From Oscillospiraceae bacterium (GTDB taxonomy: Bacteria > Bacillota > Clostridia > Oscillospirales > Ruminococcaceae), in NCBI GenBank assembly GCA_902362965.1, contig CABIYQ010000010.1, positions 1 through 64,000 of the forward strand: 64,000 bases of DNA. The letters run 5' to 3'. Below are positions 51,368 to 60,129 of the stretch, in pieces. Position 1 is the first letter of the stretch, and each line of letters begins with the position of its first letter. The translations under genes were made by a program, and so were the position numbers. The notes under the pieces are model-generated. The model was not told the DNA's origin and made no database searches. It worked only from the letters and a program-made list of their open reading frames with translations.

Positions 51368-51405
51368 AGCTATAGGATATTACTTTCCTGTAGCTATTTT
51401 TATTT
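51368..51405 (+). terminator. Attenuator terminator of the ABC-F gene
   Basis: A 10-bp stem (one U-G pair) with a loop of 8 bases followed by ATTTTTATTT, ending just before the AGGAGG of the ABC-F gene. Confidence 0.82.
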
Positions 51406-51420
51406 CAGGAGGTACTTTAT

Positions 51421-52908
51421 ATGTCGATGATAAACGTTACAAATCTCACTTTTGCCTATGACGGCAGCTATGATAACATTTTTGAAAATGTCAGCTTTCA
51501 GATAGATACTGACTGGAAACTTGGCTTCACCGGCAGAAACGGCAGAGGAAAAACAACATTTCTGAATCTGCTGCTGAAAAAATATGAATACAGCGGAACT
51601 ATTTCATCAAGTGTCCCTTTTGAATATTTTCCATATGAAGTCACAGACAAGGAACAGCTTACAACAGATGTAATTTCCTCTGTTTGCTATGACTTTCAGC
51701 AATGGCAGCTTATGCGTGAGCTAAATTTACTGCAAGTGTCAGAAGACGTGCTTTACAGACCGTTTAACACACTTTCCAATGGTGAGCAGACGAAAGTTCT
51801 TCTTGCCGCACTGTTTTTAAAAGAAAACAACTTTCTTCTTATTGACGAGCCTACCAATCATCTTGATGTTAATGCCAGAAAAATTGTCGGGGACTATCTT
51901 AATTCTAAAAAAGGATTTATTCTCGTTTCCCATGACAGAAATTTTCTTGATAGCTGCGTCGACCATATTCTGTCAATAAACAGAAATAATATTGAAATTC
52001 AAAAGGGTAATTTTTCGTCATGGCTTGCAAATAAGGAAGCTCAGGATAATTTTGAACGTAATGAAAATGAAAAGCTAAAAAAGGATATTAAACGGCTTTC
52101 AAATGCTGCTAAAAGAACTTCAGATTGGTCGGACAAAGCTGAAAGCAGAAAAATAGGATTTGATCCGAAAAAAGTTGAAAAAAACATTAACCGTCGTCCC
52201 ATGCAGGCAGCAAAAGCAAAAAAAATGATGTCACGCTCTAAGCAGATACAATCACGACGTCAAAACGCCATTGAAGAAAAATCAAAGCTTCTTAAAAATA
52301 CTGAAACCATAGACTCTTTGAAGATTTTTCCGCTGAAATTTCATTCTGACTGCCTTATTTCCATCAAAAATATATCAATAAAATATGATGACAAAATTAT
52401 TTGCGAAAACGTCAATTTTCAAATAAATCAAGGAGACAGAATCGTTCTCAATGGTCAGAACGGCTGCGGAAAGTCAAGCATTTTAAAGCTTTTATGGGGC
52501 GATAATATCGAATACAGCGGTGAAATCATTAAAAATAATCAACTGAAAATTTCTTATATTCCGCAGGATACATCGTTTTTGTACGGCAGTCTGACTGAAT
52601 ACGCTGAAAATCATCAAATAGATGAAAGTCTTTTCAAGACTATTCTACGCAAGCTTGACTTTTCAAGAACACAACTTGAAAAAAATATAGAAAATCTAAG
52701 TGCAGGTCAAAGAAAAAAGGTACTTATTTCAGGAAGTCTTTGTCAACAGGCGCATTTATACATCTGGGATGAACCTTTGAATTATATTGATATTTTCTCA
52801 AGAATGCAGATTGAACAGCTTTTACTGACATTTAAACCAACATTGCTTTTTGTGGAACATGATAAGCAGTTCCAAGACAATATCGCCACTAAAATAATTC
52901 AAATATAA
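51421..52908 (+). CDS. Lsa-like ABC-F ribosomal protection protein
   Basis: Cytoplasmic ABC-F ATPase of 495 residues without membrane segments. Two ABC domains are present. The first has Walker A GRNGRGKT (38-45), signature LSNGEQ and LLIDEPTNHLD. The second has GQNGCGKSS, LSAGQRKK and IWDEPLNYID. A long Lys/Arg-rich inter-domain arm (about 195-300) would reach the peptidyl-transferase centre. Length and the opening IxxLTFAY resemble Lsa/Vga/VmlR-type proteins that dislodge lincosamides, streptogramins A and pleuromutilins. AGGAGG lies 8 bases before the ATG. Its attenuator leader supports an inducible resistance role, which is not proven. Confidence 0.88.
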   Translation: MSMINVTNLTFAYDGSYDNIFENVSFQIDTDWKLGFTGRNGRGKTTFLNLLLKKYEYSGTISSSVPFEYFPYEVTDKEQLTTDVISSVCYDFQQWQLMRELNLLQVSEDVLYRPFNTLSNGEQTKVLLAALFLKENNFLLIDEPTNHLDVNARKIVGDYLNSKKGFILVSHDRNFLDSCVDHILSINRNNIEIQKGNFSSWLANKEAQDNFERNENEKLKKDIKRLSNAAKRTSDWSDKAESRKIGFDPKKVEKNINRRPMQAAKAKKMMSRSKQIQSRRQNAIEEKSKLLKNTETIDSLKIFPLKFHSDCLISIKNISIKYDDKIICENVNFQINQGDRIVLNGQNGCGKSSILKLLWGDNIEYSGEIIKNNQLKISYIPQDTSFLYGSLTEYAENHQIDESLFKTILRKLDFSRTQLEKNIENLSAGQRKKVLISGSLCQQAHLYIWDEPLNYIDIFSRMQIEQLLLTFKPTLLFVEHDKQFQDNIATKIIQI

Positions 52909-52913
52909 CAAAA

Positions 52914-52960
52914 GGGCAGTTGTATTAAAATACAACTGCCTGCCTTTTGTCCCTTTTATA
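52914..52960 (+). terminator. Terminator of the ABC-F gene
   Basis: GGCAGTTGTATT (52915-52926) and AATACAACTGCC (52929-52940) form the stem, followed by pyrimidine-rich CCTTTTGTCCCTTTTAT. Confidence 0.85.
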
Positions 52961-53157
52961 TGAATATTTAACCCTATTATTGCAACTTTTATATCACTTT
53001 TATCTGCAAATTTCCATTTCGTACTAATCGTCTCACCATAGACAGTAATTGTCATATATGTATCCATAGCAAAAAATGACTTCCCCTGAGATTCTTTCTT
53101 CAGACTCCAATTCATCACGACCTGAGTATAGAAAGATAGAGTAGCAAAATGGATCAA
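52960..53157 (-). pseudogene. Possible ApbE (FAD:protein FMN transferase) fragment
   Basis: A minus-strand frame contains KSFFAMDTYMTITVYGE, the hallmark N-terminal strand of ApbE flavin transferases. Before it a short stretch resembles the mature N-terminus of such lipoproteins; after it the similarity stops and the frame runs into the ABC-F terminator. It has no ribosome site and lacks the body of the enzyme, so it is a relic if real. Confidence 0.45.
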
Positions 53158-53238
53158 GCACTATCAAAAACAAGAAAACTCGCTAATTTTATTAAGGCTA
53201 TGTTTTTTATTGTTATCCCGCCGACCATTTTCAAACAA

Positions 53239-54114
53239 TCAGTTTTCACTTATTGTCTTAATCCTTAAACTATGTATTGCCTCATAAATTTTACGGGCAA
53301 TATATGGATTATTCATCGTATAAAGATGTATTCCATCAACGCCCTGTGTTATCAAATCAACTATTTGATCTATCGCATAGGCGATACCTGCGTCCCTCAT
53401 AGCAATTGGATTATTTTCATAGCGTTCCATCATTGCCGCAAATTTTTTCGGAACTGAAGCACCGCAAAGAGAAGTCATTCTTTCAATTTGCCTTTTATTG
53501 ACTACCGGCATTATGCCTGCTTCTATGGGTACATTAATACCTGCTAACTGACAACGCTCTCTGAATGAATAAAAATAATCGTTATTGAAAAACAGTTGTG
53601 ATATCAAGTGGTCTGCTCCTGACTCAACTTTGATCTTAAGATTCTGAATGTCCTCAATTATATCTTTTGCTTCAATATGTCCTTCAGGATAACAGGCGGC
53701 AATTATATTAAAATCTCCCTGTGATCTAATGTAGGAAATAAGGTCGGATGCGTATTTAAAATCTCCCTGTACATAATTATCATTGGGGATATCGCCTCGC
53801 AAAGCCAATATGTTTTCTATACCTCGTTCCTTCAATTCTTGAAGCTTATCGGAAACATCTTCTTTTGTCAGTCCGATACAAGGAAGATGAGCAACACTCT
53901 CAATGCCTAGGCTTTTGACTGCTGATGCAATCTTAAAGGTTTCGTTATTGTTTTTTCCGCCGCCTGCACCGTATGTTACACTGATAAAATCCGGCGACAG
54001 CTTTTTTAATTCGTTAAGCGTATCATAAATCGTTTTAACAGGAGCTGTCGGCTTAGGCGGAAACACCTCATATGACAAAACGATCTTTTTCTTAAATAAC
54101 TCAGATATTTTCAT
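53239..54114 (-). CDS. metF: Methylenetetrahydrofolate reductase
   Basis: FAD enzyme of 291 residues that reduces 5,10-methylene-THF to 5-methyl-THF for methionine synthesis. Features: [14 protein letters not shown] at the start, [20 protein letters not shown] and the (beta-alpha)8 barrel end with [18 protein letters not shown] and [13 protein letters not shown]. It overlaps the end of metE by 14 bases and supplies the methyl donor that MetE uses. Confidence 0.95.
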   Translation of the reverse strand: MKISELFKKKIVLSYEVFPPKPTAPVKTIYDTLNELKKLSPDFISVTYGAGGGKNNNETFKIASAVKSLGIESVAHLPCIGLTKEDVSDKLQELKERGIENILALRGDIPNDNYVQGDFKYASDLISYIRSQGDFNIIAACYPEGHIEAKDIIEDIQNLKIKVESGADHLISQLFFNNDYFYSFRERCQLAGINVPIEAGIMPVVNKRQIERMTSLCGASVPKKFAAMMERYENNPIAMRDAGIAYAIDQIVDLITQGVDGIHLYTMNNPYIARKIYEAIHSLRIKTISEN

Positions 54115-56371
54115 TTCTCATTTCTCTCGCTGCCTGCACAAGATTTTTAAGACTTGCGGCAGTTTCGGATACTCCTCTCGTTTTCAGTCCGCAGTCAGGG
54201 TTTACCCAAAGCTTATCAGGACTGATCTTTTCAAGCATTTTATATAATGCAGATTTTATTTCGCTGACAGACGGTACCCTCGGAGAATGAATATCATATA
54301 CGCCGGGACCAACTTCTGTCTTAAAATTATTTTCTTTCAGGGAATCAAGTATCAGCAAATCGGAACGGGAGGCTTCAAATGTAATAACATCTGCGTCCAT
54401 ATCATCGATCGCCTTTATAATATCTGTAAACTCACTGTAGCACATATGTGTGTGTATTTGTGTTTCCGGCTTTACTCCGCTGTGTACCAGACGGAATGCG
54501 GGAATAGCCCAATCAAGATATTCACAGTACCAATCGCTTTTTCTAAGCGGCAATTTTTCACGCAGAGCCGCTTCGTCCACCTGAATAATACGGATACCGT
54601 TCTTTTCTAAGTCCAAAACCTCGTCACGGATTGCAAGTGCTATCTGATATGTACTTTCTTTTAAAGAAATATCTTCACGAGGAAAAGACCAGTTCAGTAT
54701 CGTTACAGGACCTGTCAGCATTCCCTTCATCGGCTTTTCAGTAAGACTTTGAGCATAAACAGACCAATCAACAGTCATTGGCTTACTTCTGGAAACATCT
54801 CCCCAGATTATCGGCGGTTTAACGCATCGTGTTCCGTATGATTGCACCCAGGCTTTTTCGGTAAATAAATATCCCTTTAACTGCTCTCCGAAATACTCCA
54901 CCATATCGTTTCTTTCAAATTCACCATGAACAAGTACATCAAGTCCTGTTTCTTCCTGTTCCTTAACACACTCAGCAATCTTATTACGGTTAAATTCAAT
55001 GTATTCTTCCTCACTGATCTCGCCTTTTCTAAGAGAAGCACGATTTGCCTTTACATCGGCAGTCTGCGGAAATGAACCGATTGTTGTTGTCGGGAAGGCA
55101 GGGAGATTAAATTCTTTTTTCTGTATTTCTTCTCTGACAGTAAATTCAGGAAACCTTGTAAAATCTTTTTCTCCGATTTTTGAAACTCGTTCCTGTACAG
55201 CGGGATCGCAGCAATCAGGTCTGTTTTCAAAAAGTGCAGCATTTGACTGAAAAACAGCTTCGTTATTATAGTCACATTCTGACAAAGCTTTAAGCTCGGC
55301 AAGCTCAATAAGCTTTTCTTCTGCAAAAGCAATATGCTCAGCATACTTCTTCGGCAGTTTAGATTCATTTTTCAGTGTATACGGTACATGAAGCAATGAG
55401 CATGAAGTTCCGATTACTGTTTCAATGCCTTTTTCTTTGAGACTGTCAAGCACTGCAAGCGTCTTTTTATAATTATTCTTCCAAATGTTCTTACCGTTTA
55501 CAACTCCCGCAAAAAGAATCTTATCATTTGCAAAACCGTTTTTCTCTATAATTTCAACAGTTTTCTTTCCCTCGGTAAAATCAAGTCCTATTCCGTCAAA
55601 ATCAAGTGCAAGAATATTATTATAACAGTCACGAACATCTCCGAAATAAGTCTGCACAAGTATCTTAACACCTTGCTTTGCAGTTAGAATCTCTTTATAA
55701 AGCTTTTCAAACAATACAATGTCTGATTCCGTTAGATCATGTACCAAATACGGTTCGTCAAACTGTATCCATTCAGCGTCAAGCTTATTGAATTCTGCAA
55801 GCAGTTCAGAATATACTTTGATAACAGAATCCGAATAATCCTCAGCCGTTTTGTTTCCTGTATATCTAAGAAGCTTTAAAAAGGTGAACGCACCGATTAT
55901 AACCGGTTTTGTCTGCACACCCAGCGCTTTCGCTTCTTCAAATTCGTCAAACGGCTTTGTACCGGCAAGTTTGATTTCGATACTGTCATCAATTTCAGGA
56001 ACCATATAATGATAATTAGTATTAAACCATTTTTTCATTGCCAGTGCTTTTACATCTCCTGCCTCTCCCTGATATCCTCTTGCCATAGCAAAATATGTAT
56101 CAAGAGCTGACAATCCCAAAGAGGAGTAGCGGCTGGGTACTATATTAAATAAAACCGCCGTATCCAGCATATTGTCGTAGAATGAAAAATCATTTGACGG
56201 AATAAAATCCAGTCCTGAATTCTTTTGAAGCAACCACTGTAATTTTCTGATTTCCTTTGCCGTATTTTTAAGTTCTTCAGCAGAAATCTCTTTTCTGAAA
56301 TATTTTTCAGTGGCAAATTTCAGTTCTCTTAAAGAACCTACTCTCGGATAACCTATTATTGAAGTACGCAT
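54101..56371 (-). CDS. metE: Cobalamin-independent methionine synthase
   Basis: Transfers the methyl group of 5-methyl-THF-triglutamate to homocysteine, 756 residues. The N-terminal barrel begins [19 protein letters not shown]. The C-terminal catalytic barrel has the zinc ligands in [10 protein letters not shown] (His, Cys) and [11 protein letters not shown] (Cys), with [13 protein letters not shown]. The start at 56371 (MRTSIIGY) has AGGAG 8 bases upstream; a longer frame starts MSGDKN on top of that site. It is followed by metF and preceded by a LysR-type gene. Confidence 0.96.
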   Translation of the reverse strand: MRTSIIGYPRVGSLRELKFATEKYFRKEISAEELKNTAKEIRKLQWLLQKNSGLDFIPSNDFSFYDNMLDTAVLFNIVPSRYSSLGLSALDTYFAMARGYQGEAGDVKALAMKKWFNTNYHYMVPEIDDSIEIKLAGTKPFDEFEEAKALGVQTKPVIIGAFTFLKLLRYTGNKTAEDYSDSVIKVYSELLAEFNKLDAEWIQFDEPYLVHDLTESDIVLFEKLYKEILTAKQGVKILVQTYFGDVRDCYNNILALDFDGIGLDFTEGKKTVEIIEKNGFANDKILFAGVVNGKNIWKNNYKKTLAVLDSLKEKGIETVIGTSCSLLHVPYTLKNESKLPKKYAEHIAFAEEKLIELAELKALSECDYNNEAVFQSNAALFENRPDCCDPAVQERVSKIGEKDFTRFPEFTVREEIQKKEFNLPAFPTTTIGSFPQTADVKANRASLRKGEISEEEYIEFNRNKIAECVKEQEETGLDVLVHGEFERNDMVEYFGEQLKGYLFTEKAWVQSYGTRCVKPPIIWGDVSRSKPMTVDWSVYAQSLTEKPMKGMLTGPVTILNWSFPREDISLKESTYQIALAIRDEVLDLEKNGIRIIQVDEAALREKLPLRKSDWYCEYLDWAIPAFRLVHSGVKPETQIHTHMCYSEFTDIIKAIDDMDADVITFEASRSDLLILDSLKENNFKTEVGPGVYDIHSPRVPSVSEIKSALYKMLEKISPDKLWVNPDCGLKTRGVSETAASLKNLVQAAREMRNENI

Positions 56372-56505
56372 ATTTTTATCTCCTGACATTCAATTTATTT
56401 TCCAGGAACAGCAAAAAGCCTTTCCGTTACTTACTGATTACAGTATAGCATAGAAAGGCTGTTATGCGTTAATACTTCTTTTCAATAGTCAGTCATAGAA
56501 TAAAT
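56372..56505 (-). promoter_or_regulatory. Short control region between the LysR gene and metE
   Basis: 134 bases with an AGCCTTTC/GAAAGGCT inverted repeat (8 bp, 36 bases wide in total) and a -10-like TATACT inside it, and no T-box or SAM riboswitch. A CAGTCATAGA/TCTATGACTG hairpin overlaps the LysR stop. Control by the LysR protein is the likely alternative. Confidence 0.4.
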
Positions 56506-57417
56506 CTATGACTGATATTCTGAAATATAGTTTTTCAGATGTTCCAGATATCGCTTACTGACAGCATTCAACGGTCTGTCCATAGGAGAAATATATCCTA
56601 CTTCCATAGTTTCATTACTCTCAAGCGGAATAGATACAATATTTGTACCATTCAAATCACTGCTCAGAATCCCTGAAGATATCGTATAGCCGTTTAATCC
56701 AATCAAAAGATTGAAAAGAGTTGCACGGTCAGTAACAATAATACTTTGAGGACTTTCTTCAGTACTGTGAAGTTCTTCGGAATAGTAAAAAGAATTATTT
56801 ATACCCTGTTCATAAGTCAGTCTCGGAAATGCCTTCAGATCATCAAGGGTAACAGTATTTTTTTCTGCCAGAGGATTTTCACTGCTTACAAAAACATGAG
56901 GCCTTGCCATAAACAATGATGTATATTTTAAATCGGCATTCTGCAAAATCCGTAAAATCACTTCTCGGTTAAAGTTGCTTAAAAACAATATGCCGAGTTC
57001 ACTTCGTGATGTTCTTACATCTTCAATAATATCATGCGTTCTTGACTCACGCAATGTAAATTCATATTTGTTTTTGCCATATTCCTTTACCAGTGCTACA
57101 AAGGCATTTACTACAAATGCATAATGCTGAGATGATACTGCAAAAACACGGCGGACAGTATCTTTCTGCTTATACTGCTGTTCTAAAAGCTCCGCCTGTT
57201 CCATAACCTGTCTTGCATATGACAGAAATTTTGAGCCGTCCTCGGATAAATACACTCCTCTATTATTACGATAAAATATCGTAATGCCCATTTCCTTTTC
57301 AAGTTCTGACACTGATTTGGATAGACTGGGCTGTGCCACAAGAAGCTTTCCTGCCGCAGAAGTAATCGAACCGCACTCTGCTATCGTTATAATATATTTT
57401 AATTGCTGTAATGTCAT
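56506..57417 (-). CDS. LysR-family regulator, probably of metE-metF
   Basis: Transcription factor of 303 residues. The N-terminal winged helix reads MTLQQLKYIITIAECGSIT and continues SAAGKLLVAQPSLSKSVSELEKEMGITIF; the C-terminal ligand domain (about 90-300) is of normal length. The start at 57417 is chosen from the family's usual MxLxQLKY opening; the longest frame is 30 codons longer without homology. It lies immediately upstream of metE on the same strand, which suggests it controls methionine synthesis. The effector is unknown. Confidence 0.88.
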   Translation of the reverse strand: MTLQQLKYIITIAECGSITSAAGKLLVAQPSLSKSVSELEKEMGITIFYRNNRGVYLSEDGSKFLSYARQVMEQAELLEQQYKQKDTVRRVFAVSSQHYAFVVNAFVALVKEYGKNKYEFTLRESRTHDIIEDVRTSRSELGILFLSNFNREVILRILQNADLKYTSLFMARPHVFVSSENPLAEKNTVTLDDLKAFPRLTYEQGINNSFYYSEELHSTEESPQSIIVTDRATLFNLLIGLNGYTISSGILSSDLNGTNIVSIPLESNETMEVGYISPMDRPLNAVSKRYLEHLKNYISEYQS

Positions 57418-57524
57418 ACCATTTTCATTCCCATATCCATTTATTAAGTTAAGTATACCACAGAAAGCCTTTATAATCAAGTAACACCCACAATTAAAGA
57501 GCCGCACTGCGGCTCAACGAATTA

Positions 57525-58073
57525 TTAATTATGACAAAATTGCTTCACTATACCGCAAGCCATATAATCACCCATTTTAAGTGCTTCCTTTTCTATAGAT
57601 TCAAAAATTTCTATGTCCTTCGGATATTCTTTTTTCAGTCTTAACCCTGCTTCTTTTTCTGTCATACTTAAATGACTGTACATCATATCCCGCCATTTCT
57701 GCTCACACCAATAAGGATTGATAACTGCTAAAAACTCTGCAATATTGTCCGCATTGGCATACCATTTTTTGCGCAGATCATCGGCTTTTGATGTATTCAT
57801 ATTCTTATCGGCATTTACAAGATCGCCTGCAATCTGCAAATGTTCAGTCAACAATTTTTTAAACTCGTCTGCTTTTTTCTCACTGTAAAATAATTTAAGA
57901 ACTTCAGCGAAATCTCCCGGATTTTCTAACAGTCTGTTTGTAACATACTTTAGATCCTGAAGTTTTTCCGCAGTACTGATTATAAAAAAGCGAGTCCAAT
58001 AAACATGCTGAGACCATAATTTGCGCATAATATTGATGATTTCCTGATGATTGTATAAACATGATTTTCTCAT
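57525..58073 (-). CDS. Conserved helical protein of unknown function
   Basis: All-helical protein of 182 residues with family-like stretches LWSQHVYWTRFFIISTAEKLQDL, VTNRLLENPGDFAEVLKLFY, LLTEHLQIAGDLVNA and KKWYANADNIAEFLAVINPYW. Similar Firmicute proteins are sometimes labelled acetylglutamate kinase, but no kinase motif is visible and I do not accept that name. His and Glu residues at HVYWTR and TEHL could bind metal. The start at 58073 (MRKSCLYN) has AAGGAG 7 bases upstream. Confidence 0.72.
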   Translation of the reverse strand: MRKSCLYNHQEIINIMRKLWSQHVYWTRFFIISTAEKLQDLKYVTNRLLENPGDFAEVLKLFYSEKKADEFKKLLTEHLQIAGDLVNADKNMNTSKADDLRKKWYANADNIAEFLAVINPYWCEQKWRDMMYSHLSMTEKEAGLRLKKEYPKDIEIFESIEKEALKMGDYMACGIVKQFCHN

Positions 58074-58117
58074 ATACATTCTCCTTGCATTGTAATTTTC
58101 AGCTATATATCATCATA

Positions 58118-58123
58118 TGTCAA
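58118..58123 (-). promoter_or_regulatory. -35-like TTGACA upstream of the helical protein
   Basis: A minus-strand TTGACA at 58118-58123 lies 45 bases before the start codon. The matching -10 is poor (GAAAAT at 17 bases). Confidence 0.35.
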
Positions 58124-58209
58124 TGAGTTTTTATCGGTTACCTTACGCCGCTAGGATTCAGACTCAGCGGATCATTAAATAACGCATATAAAATTATGAT
58201 CCTATGAGT

Positions 58210-58254
58210 TTTTTAATTAAAAAAGCAGACGCTTTAACTTTAGCGTCTGCTTTT
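58210..58254 (-). terminator. Terminator of the lectin-M23 gene
   Basis: AAAAGCAGACGCT (58221-58233) pairs with AGCGTCTGCTTTT (58242-58254); a T-run follows on the minus strand. Confidence 0.9.
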
Positions 58255-58271
58255 GTTTAATCTGCAACTTT

Positions 58272-59558
58272 TTATTTAGAATTTACAGTATATGAAACTG
58301 ATAAAGGATCTATTCTTGTAGTAGAATTTGAATAAACTTCAAAATGAAGATGTGCTCCGGTTGAATGTCCTGTCGATCCTACTGTTGCTATGTTCTGACC
58401 ATTATAGACATACTGATTTACTGAAACATTTATTGTGGAACAATGGGCATATCTGGTTTTTGTTCCATCATCATGCTGAATTACAACATAGTTTCCGTAT
58501 CCTCCGCCGCAGCCGCATGAATAATTTTTACCATAATTATGTGTACATGAAGTACAGACCTCTATTACCTTGCCTGCCTTTACCGCAATAATCGGCTTAC
58601 CTGAAATTCCCGAAGAAGATATGTCAATTCCATTGTGCATTGTTCCGTTTCTTAAACCATAAGAACTTGTTATATTGGTGTAACCGGGAACTGGCCAGTC
58701 ATACAGCTTATCGTTAGTCCATAATGTATTGAGAAAACCATATTTATTTTGGTTACATTTACGTATTTCAAGTTTTCCATTATCTGTAAGTATTAGCTTA
58801 TACACATATCCGGACTGTGCTCCTACCGCTGTTTTAGAATACCATATTGCTTTATTGGCGCTGTCATATATAACTAAATTACCATCCTGCTGCATTTTTA
58901 CAGTTACACCTTTGGTTGCCCTTAACGGTGAATCTGAAACAAAAGTTCTACTGTTCCATATTGGCTTTACAGATGTTGATATATCATATATAACAAAATT
59001 TCCGTCTGACTGCATTTGCGCCTTATACTTACCATTAGGAGAAAGCATGGTATCCCCTGCATTTAAGTTATTATGATAGCTTATCTGACTTGTATTGTTC
59101 CATATTAAAGCGCTTGAATTTTTAGTATTAATTATGTCAAGTCTGCCTGAATCATTTAAGCGAAGCTGATATTTATAGCCTGAAACTGCTCCTTTACATG
59201 TTTGGGACGCCCAGACTGCTGTTTTAGAAGAACCGTTCTGTCCGTAAATTACAAAATTTCCGTCTGTCTGCATTGTAGCAAAATATGAAGAAAATGCAGA
59301 AGTGTTGGTTGCAGAACACCATATAGCTTTACCGCTTTTGTAAATAACGAAATTTCCATCCCCTTGCATTACTGCTTTACAATTACCATTAGGAGAAAGA
59401 AGATAATTTCCTGCGCTTATCACTTTACCGCCGTCTATTACACTGCCTAATGATGAAGCTGCATTTACAGTAGCATTTCCAAATACCGAAAAAAACGAAA
59501 ATAATACAACAAATGCAATTATTAAACTTAAAAGTTTATTGTTTTTTATTTTTGTCAT
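58272..59558 (-). CDS. Secreted bulb-lectin/M23 peptidoglycan endopeptidase
   Basis: Secreted protein of 428 residues. A signal peptide (1-33, VNA) is followed by two bulb-type lectin modules (about 34-155 and 160-285). They carry four complete mannose-binding motifs QxDxNxVxY, at 65-73, 97-105, 183-191 and 223-231, plus two degenerate copies. The C-terminal M23/LytM domain (about 288-425) has zinc ligands His308 and Asp312 (HNGID) and His405 in HLHFE, with His372 as catalytic residue. A loop with Cys335, Cys338, Cys348 and Cys350 is inserted in it. Likely a sugar-targeted cell-wall hydrolase; target unknown. Confidence 0.88.
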   Translation of the reverse strand: MTKIKNNKLLSLIIAFVVLFSFFSVFGNATVNAASSLGSVIDGGKVISAGNYLLSPNGNCKAVMQGDGNFVIYKSGKAIWCSATNTSAFSSYFATMQTDGNFVIYGQNGSSKTAVWASQTCKGAVSGYKYQLRLNDSGRLDIINTKNSSALIWNNTSQISYHNNLNAGDTMLSPNGKYKAQMQSDGNFVIYDISTSVKPIWNSRTFVSDSPLRATKGVTVKMQQDGNLVIYDSANKAIWYSKTAVGAQSGYVYKLILTDNGKLEIRKCNQNKYGFLNTLWTNDKLYDWPVPGYTNITSSYGLRNGTMHNGIDISSSGISGKPIIAVKAGKVIEVCTSCTHNYGKNYSCGCGGGYGNYVVIQHDDGTKTRYAHCSTINVSVNQYVYNGQNIATVGSTGHSTGAHLHFEVYSNSTTRIDPLSVSYTVNSK

Positions 59559-59579
59559 AAAATCACCTCAAATAATTAA

Positions 59580-59603
59580 AATAAATAATCATGATTATTT
59601 ATT
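59580..59603 (-). promoter_or_regulatory. 24-bp perfect palindrome at the lectin-M23 transcription start
   Basis: A perfect palindrome centred on CATG between AT-rich arms (AATAATCATGATTATT core) spans the predicted transcription start (near 59598) just downstream of the -10. It looks like an operator for a dimeric repressor. Confidence 0.6.
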
Positions 59604-59604
59604 A

Positions 59605-59633
59605 ATTATATATGATTAAAAAATAAATGTCAA
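59605..59633 (-). promoter_or_regulatory. Promoter of the lectin-M23 gene
   Basis: Consensus promoter: TTGACA (59628-59633), 17-base spacer, TATAAT (59605-59610), minus strand. Confidence 0.88.
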
Positions 59634-59715
59634 CTATTTCCATATAATTTGTTATTATAATAAATTCTTTTCCCCAAAAAACACTAAAAATAATAATTTT
59701 CGACAAGGTCAATAG

Positions 59716-59746
59716 AAAAAAATCCGGTAGGTTTTCGGATTTTTTT
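59716..59746. terminator. Symmetric terminator-like hairpin upstream of a small gene
   Basis: AAAAAAATCCG (59716-59726) and CGGATTTTTTT (59736-59746), able to work in both directions. No known gene ends here, so on the plus strand it may be an attenuator for the small gene at 59784. Confidence 0.75.
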
Positions 59747-59783
59747 CAGCATTTCCGCACAAGCTAAACATGAGGTGAAAAAA

Positions 59784-59954
59784 ATGAAATTTGCAAATTT
59801 ACAAGAACTGATACAGACAAGCAGTTCTTCCAGAATGTATCTATTGTCCCTGCCTGTGGATATTCAATTGCAGCTGCATGAACAAAACAATTTCATACAC
59901 AGTTTGTACGAGCTGCATACAAATGCGGAATATCTGATGAAATACAGAACATGA
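59784..59954 (+). CDS. Small unknown protein, 56 residues
   Basis: Plus-strand frame with GAGGTG 6 bases before the ATG. The product begins MKFANLQELIQTSSSSRMYL and has SLPVDIQLQLHEQNNFIHSLYEL in its middle, ending MKYRT; it is helical, with His/Asn/Glu-rich segments and no membrane span. I recall similar short clostridial frames but no function. It sits between a terminator-like hairpin and the DUF3793 promoter, so it may be a separate unit. Confidence 0.6.
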   Translation: MKFANLQELIQTSSSSRMYLLSLPVDIQLQLHEQNNFIHSLYELHTNAEYLMKYRT

Positions 59955-59989
59955 CTACTCTGATTTATCAAAGCTTTTTTAAAAACTGC

Positions 59990-60018
59990 TTGACATAGAG
60001 GATTTTTCATGATATACT
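59990..60018 (+). promoter_or_regulatory. Promoter of the DUF3793-flavodoxin operon
   Basis: TTGACA (59990-59995), 17-base spacer, TATACT (60013-60018). A GGATTTTTCA/TGAAAAATCC inverted repeat (60000-60009 and 60057-60066) brackets the -10 and first operator. Confidence 0.85.
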
Positions 60019-60024
60019 ATAAAT

Positions 60025-60114
60025 GTTAGTTAGCAATAACTTACATAGGTATATTGTGAAAAATCCAATTTTGAGGATCGTTTTCCAACAACAAGTTTGC
60101 AATAGCTAACTCAG
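60025..60114 (+). promoter_or_regulatory. Two operator-like repeats of the DUF3793-flavodoxin operon
   Basis: GTTAGTTAGCAATAACTTAC (60025-60044) and, inverted, a related site at 60095-60114 share the core AGTTAGCNAT. The first lies just downstream of the -10. The pattern resembles sites for iron or manganese repressors of the DtxR or Fur type, but the binding protein is not identified. Confidence 0.5.
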
Positions 60115-60129
60115 AAAAGAGGTGTTTAA

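Larger units (their letters stand above)
51183..51405 (+). promoter_or_regulatory. Leader with peptide-controlled transcription attenuator
   Basis: The leader encodes a short peptide (51210-51230), then a long stem-loop (about 51237-51289, TATACTG/CAGTATA with flanking AACAAAA/TTTTGTT), then two mutually exclusive pairings. TACAGGAAAG (51293-51302) matches CTTTCCTGTA (51383-51392) perfectly as an antiterminator, while AGCTATAGGA (51368-51377) with TCCTGTAGCT (51386-51395) makes the terminator. This is the layout of antibiotic-induced attenuators of resistance genes. Confidence 0.8.

Noticed and set aside
56490-56514. 10-bp hairpin at the LysR stop as a terminator
   Set aside because: No T-run follows on the minus strand, and the hairpin includes the stop codon; at best it is an mRNA 3' structure.
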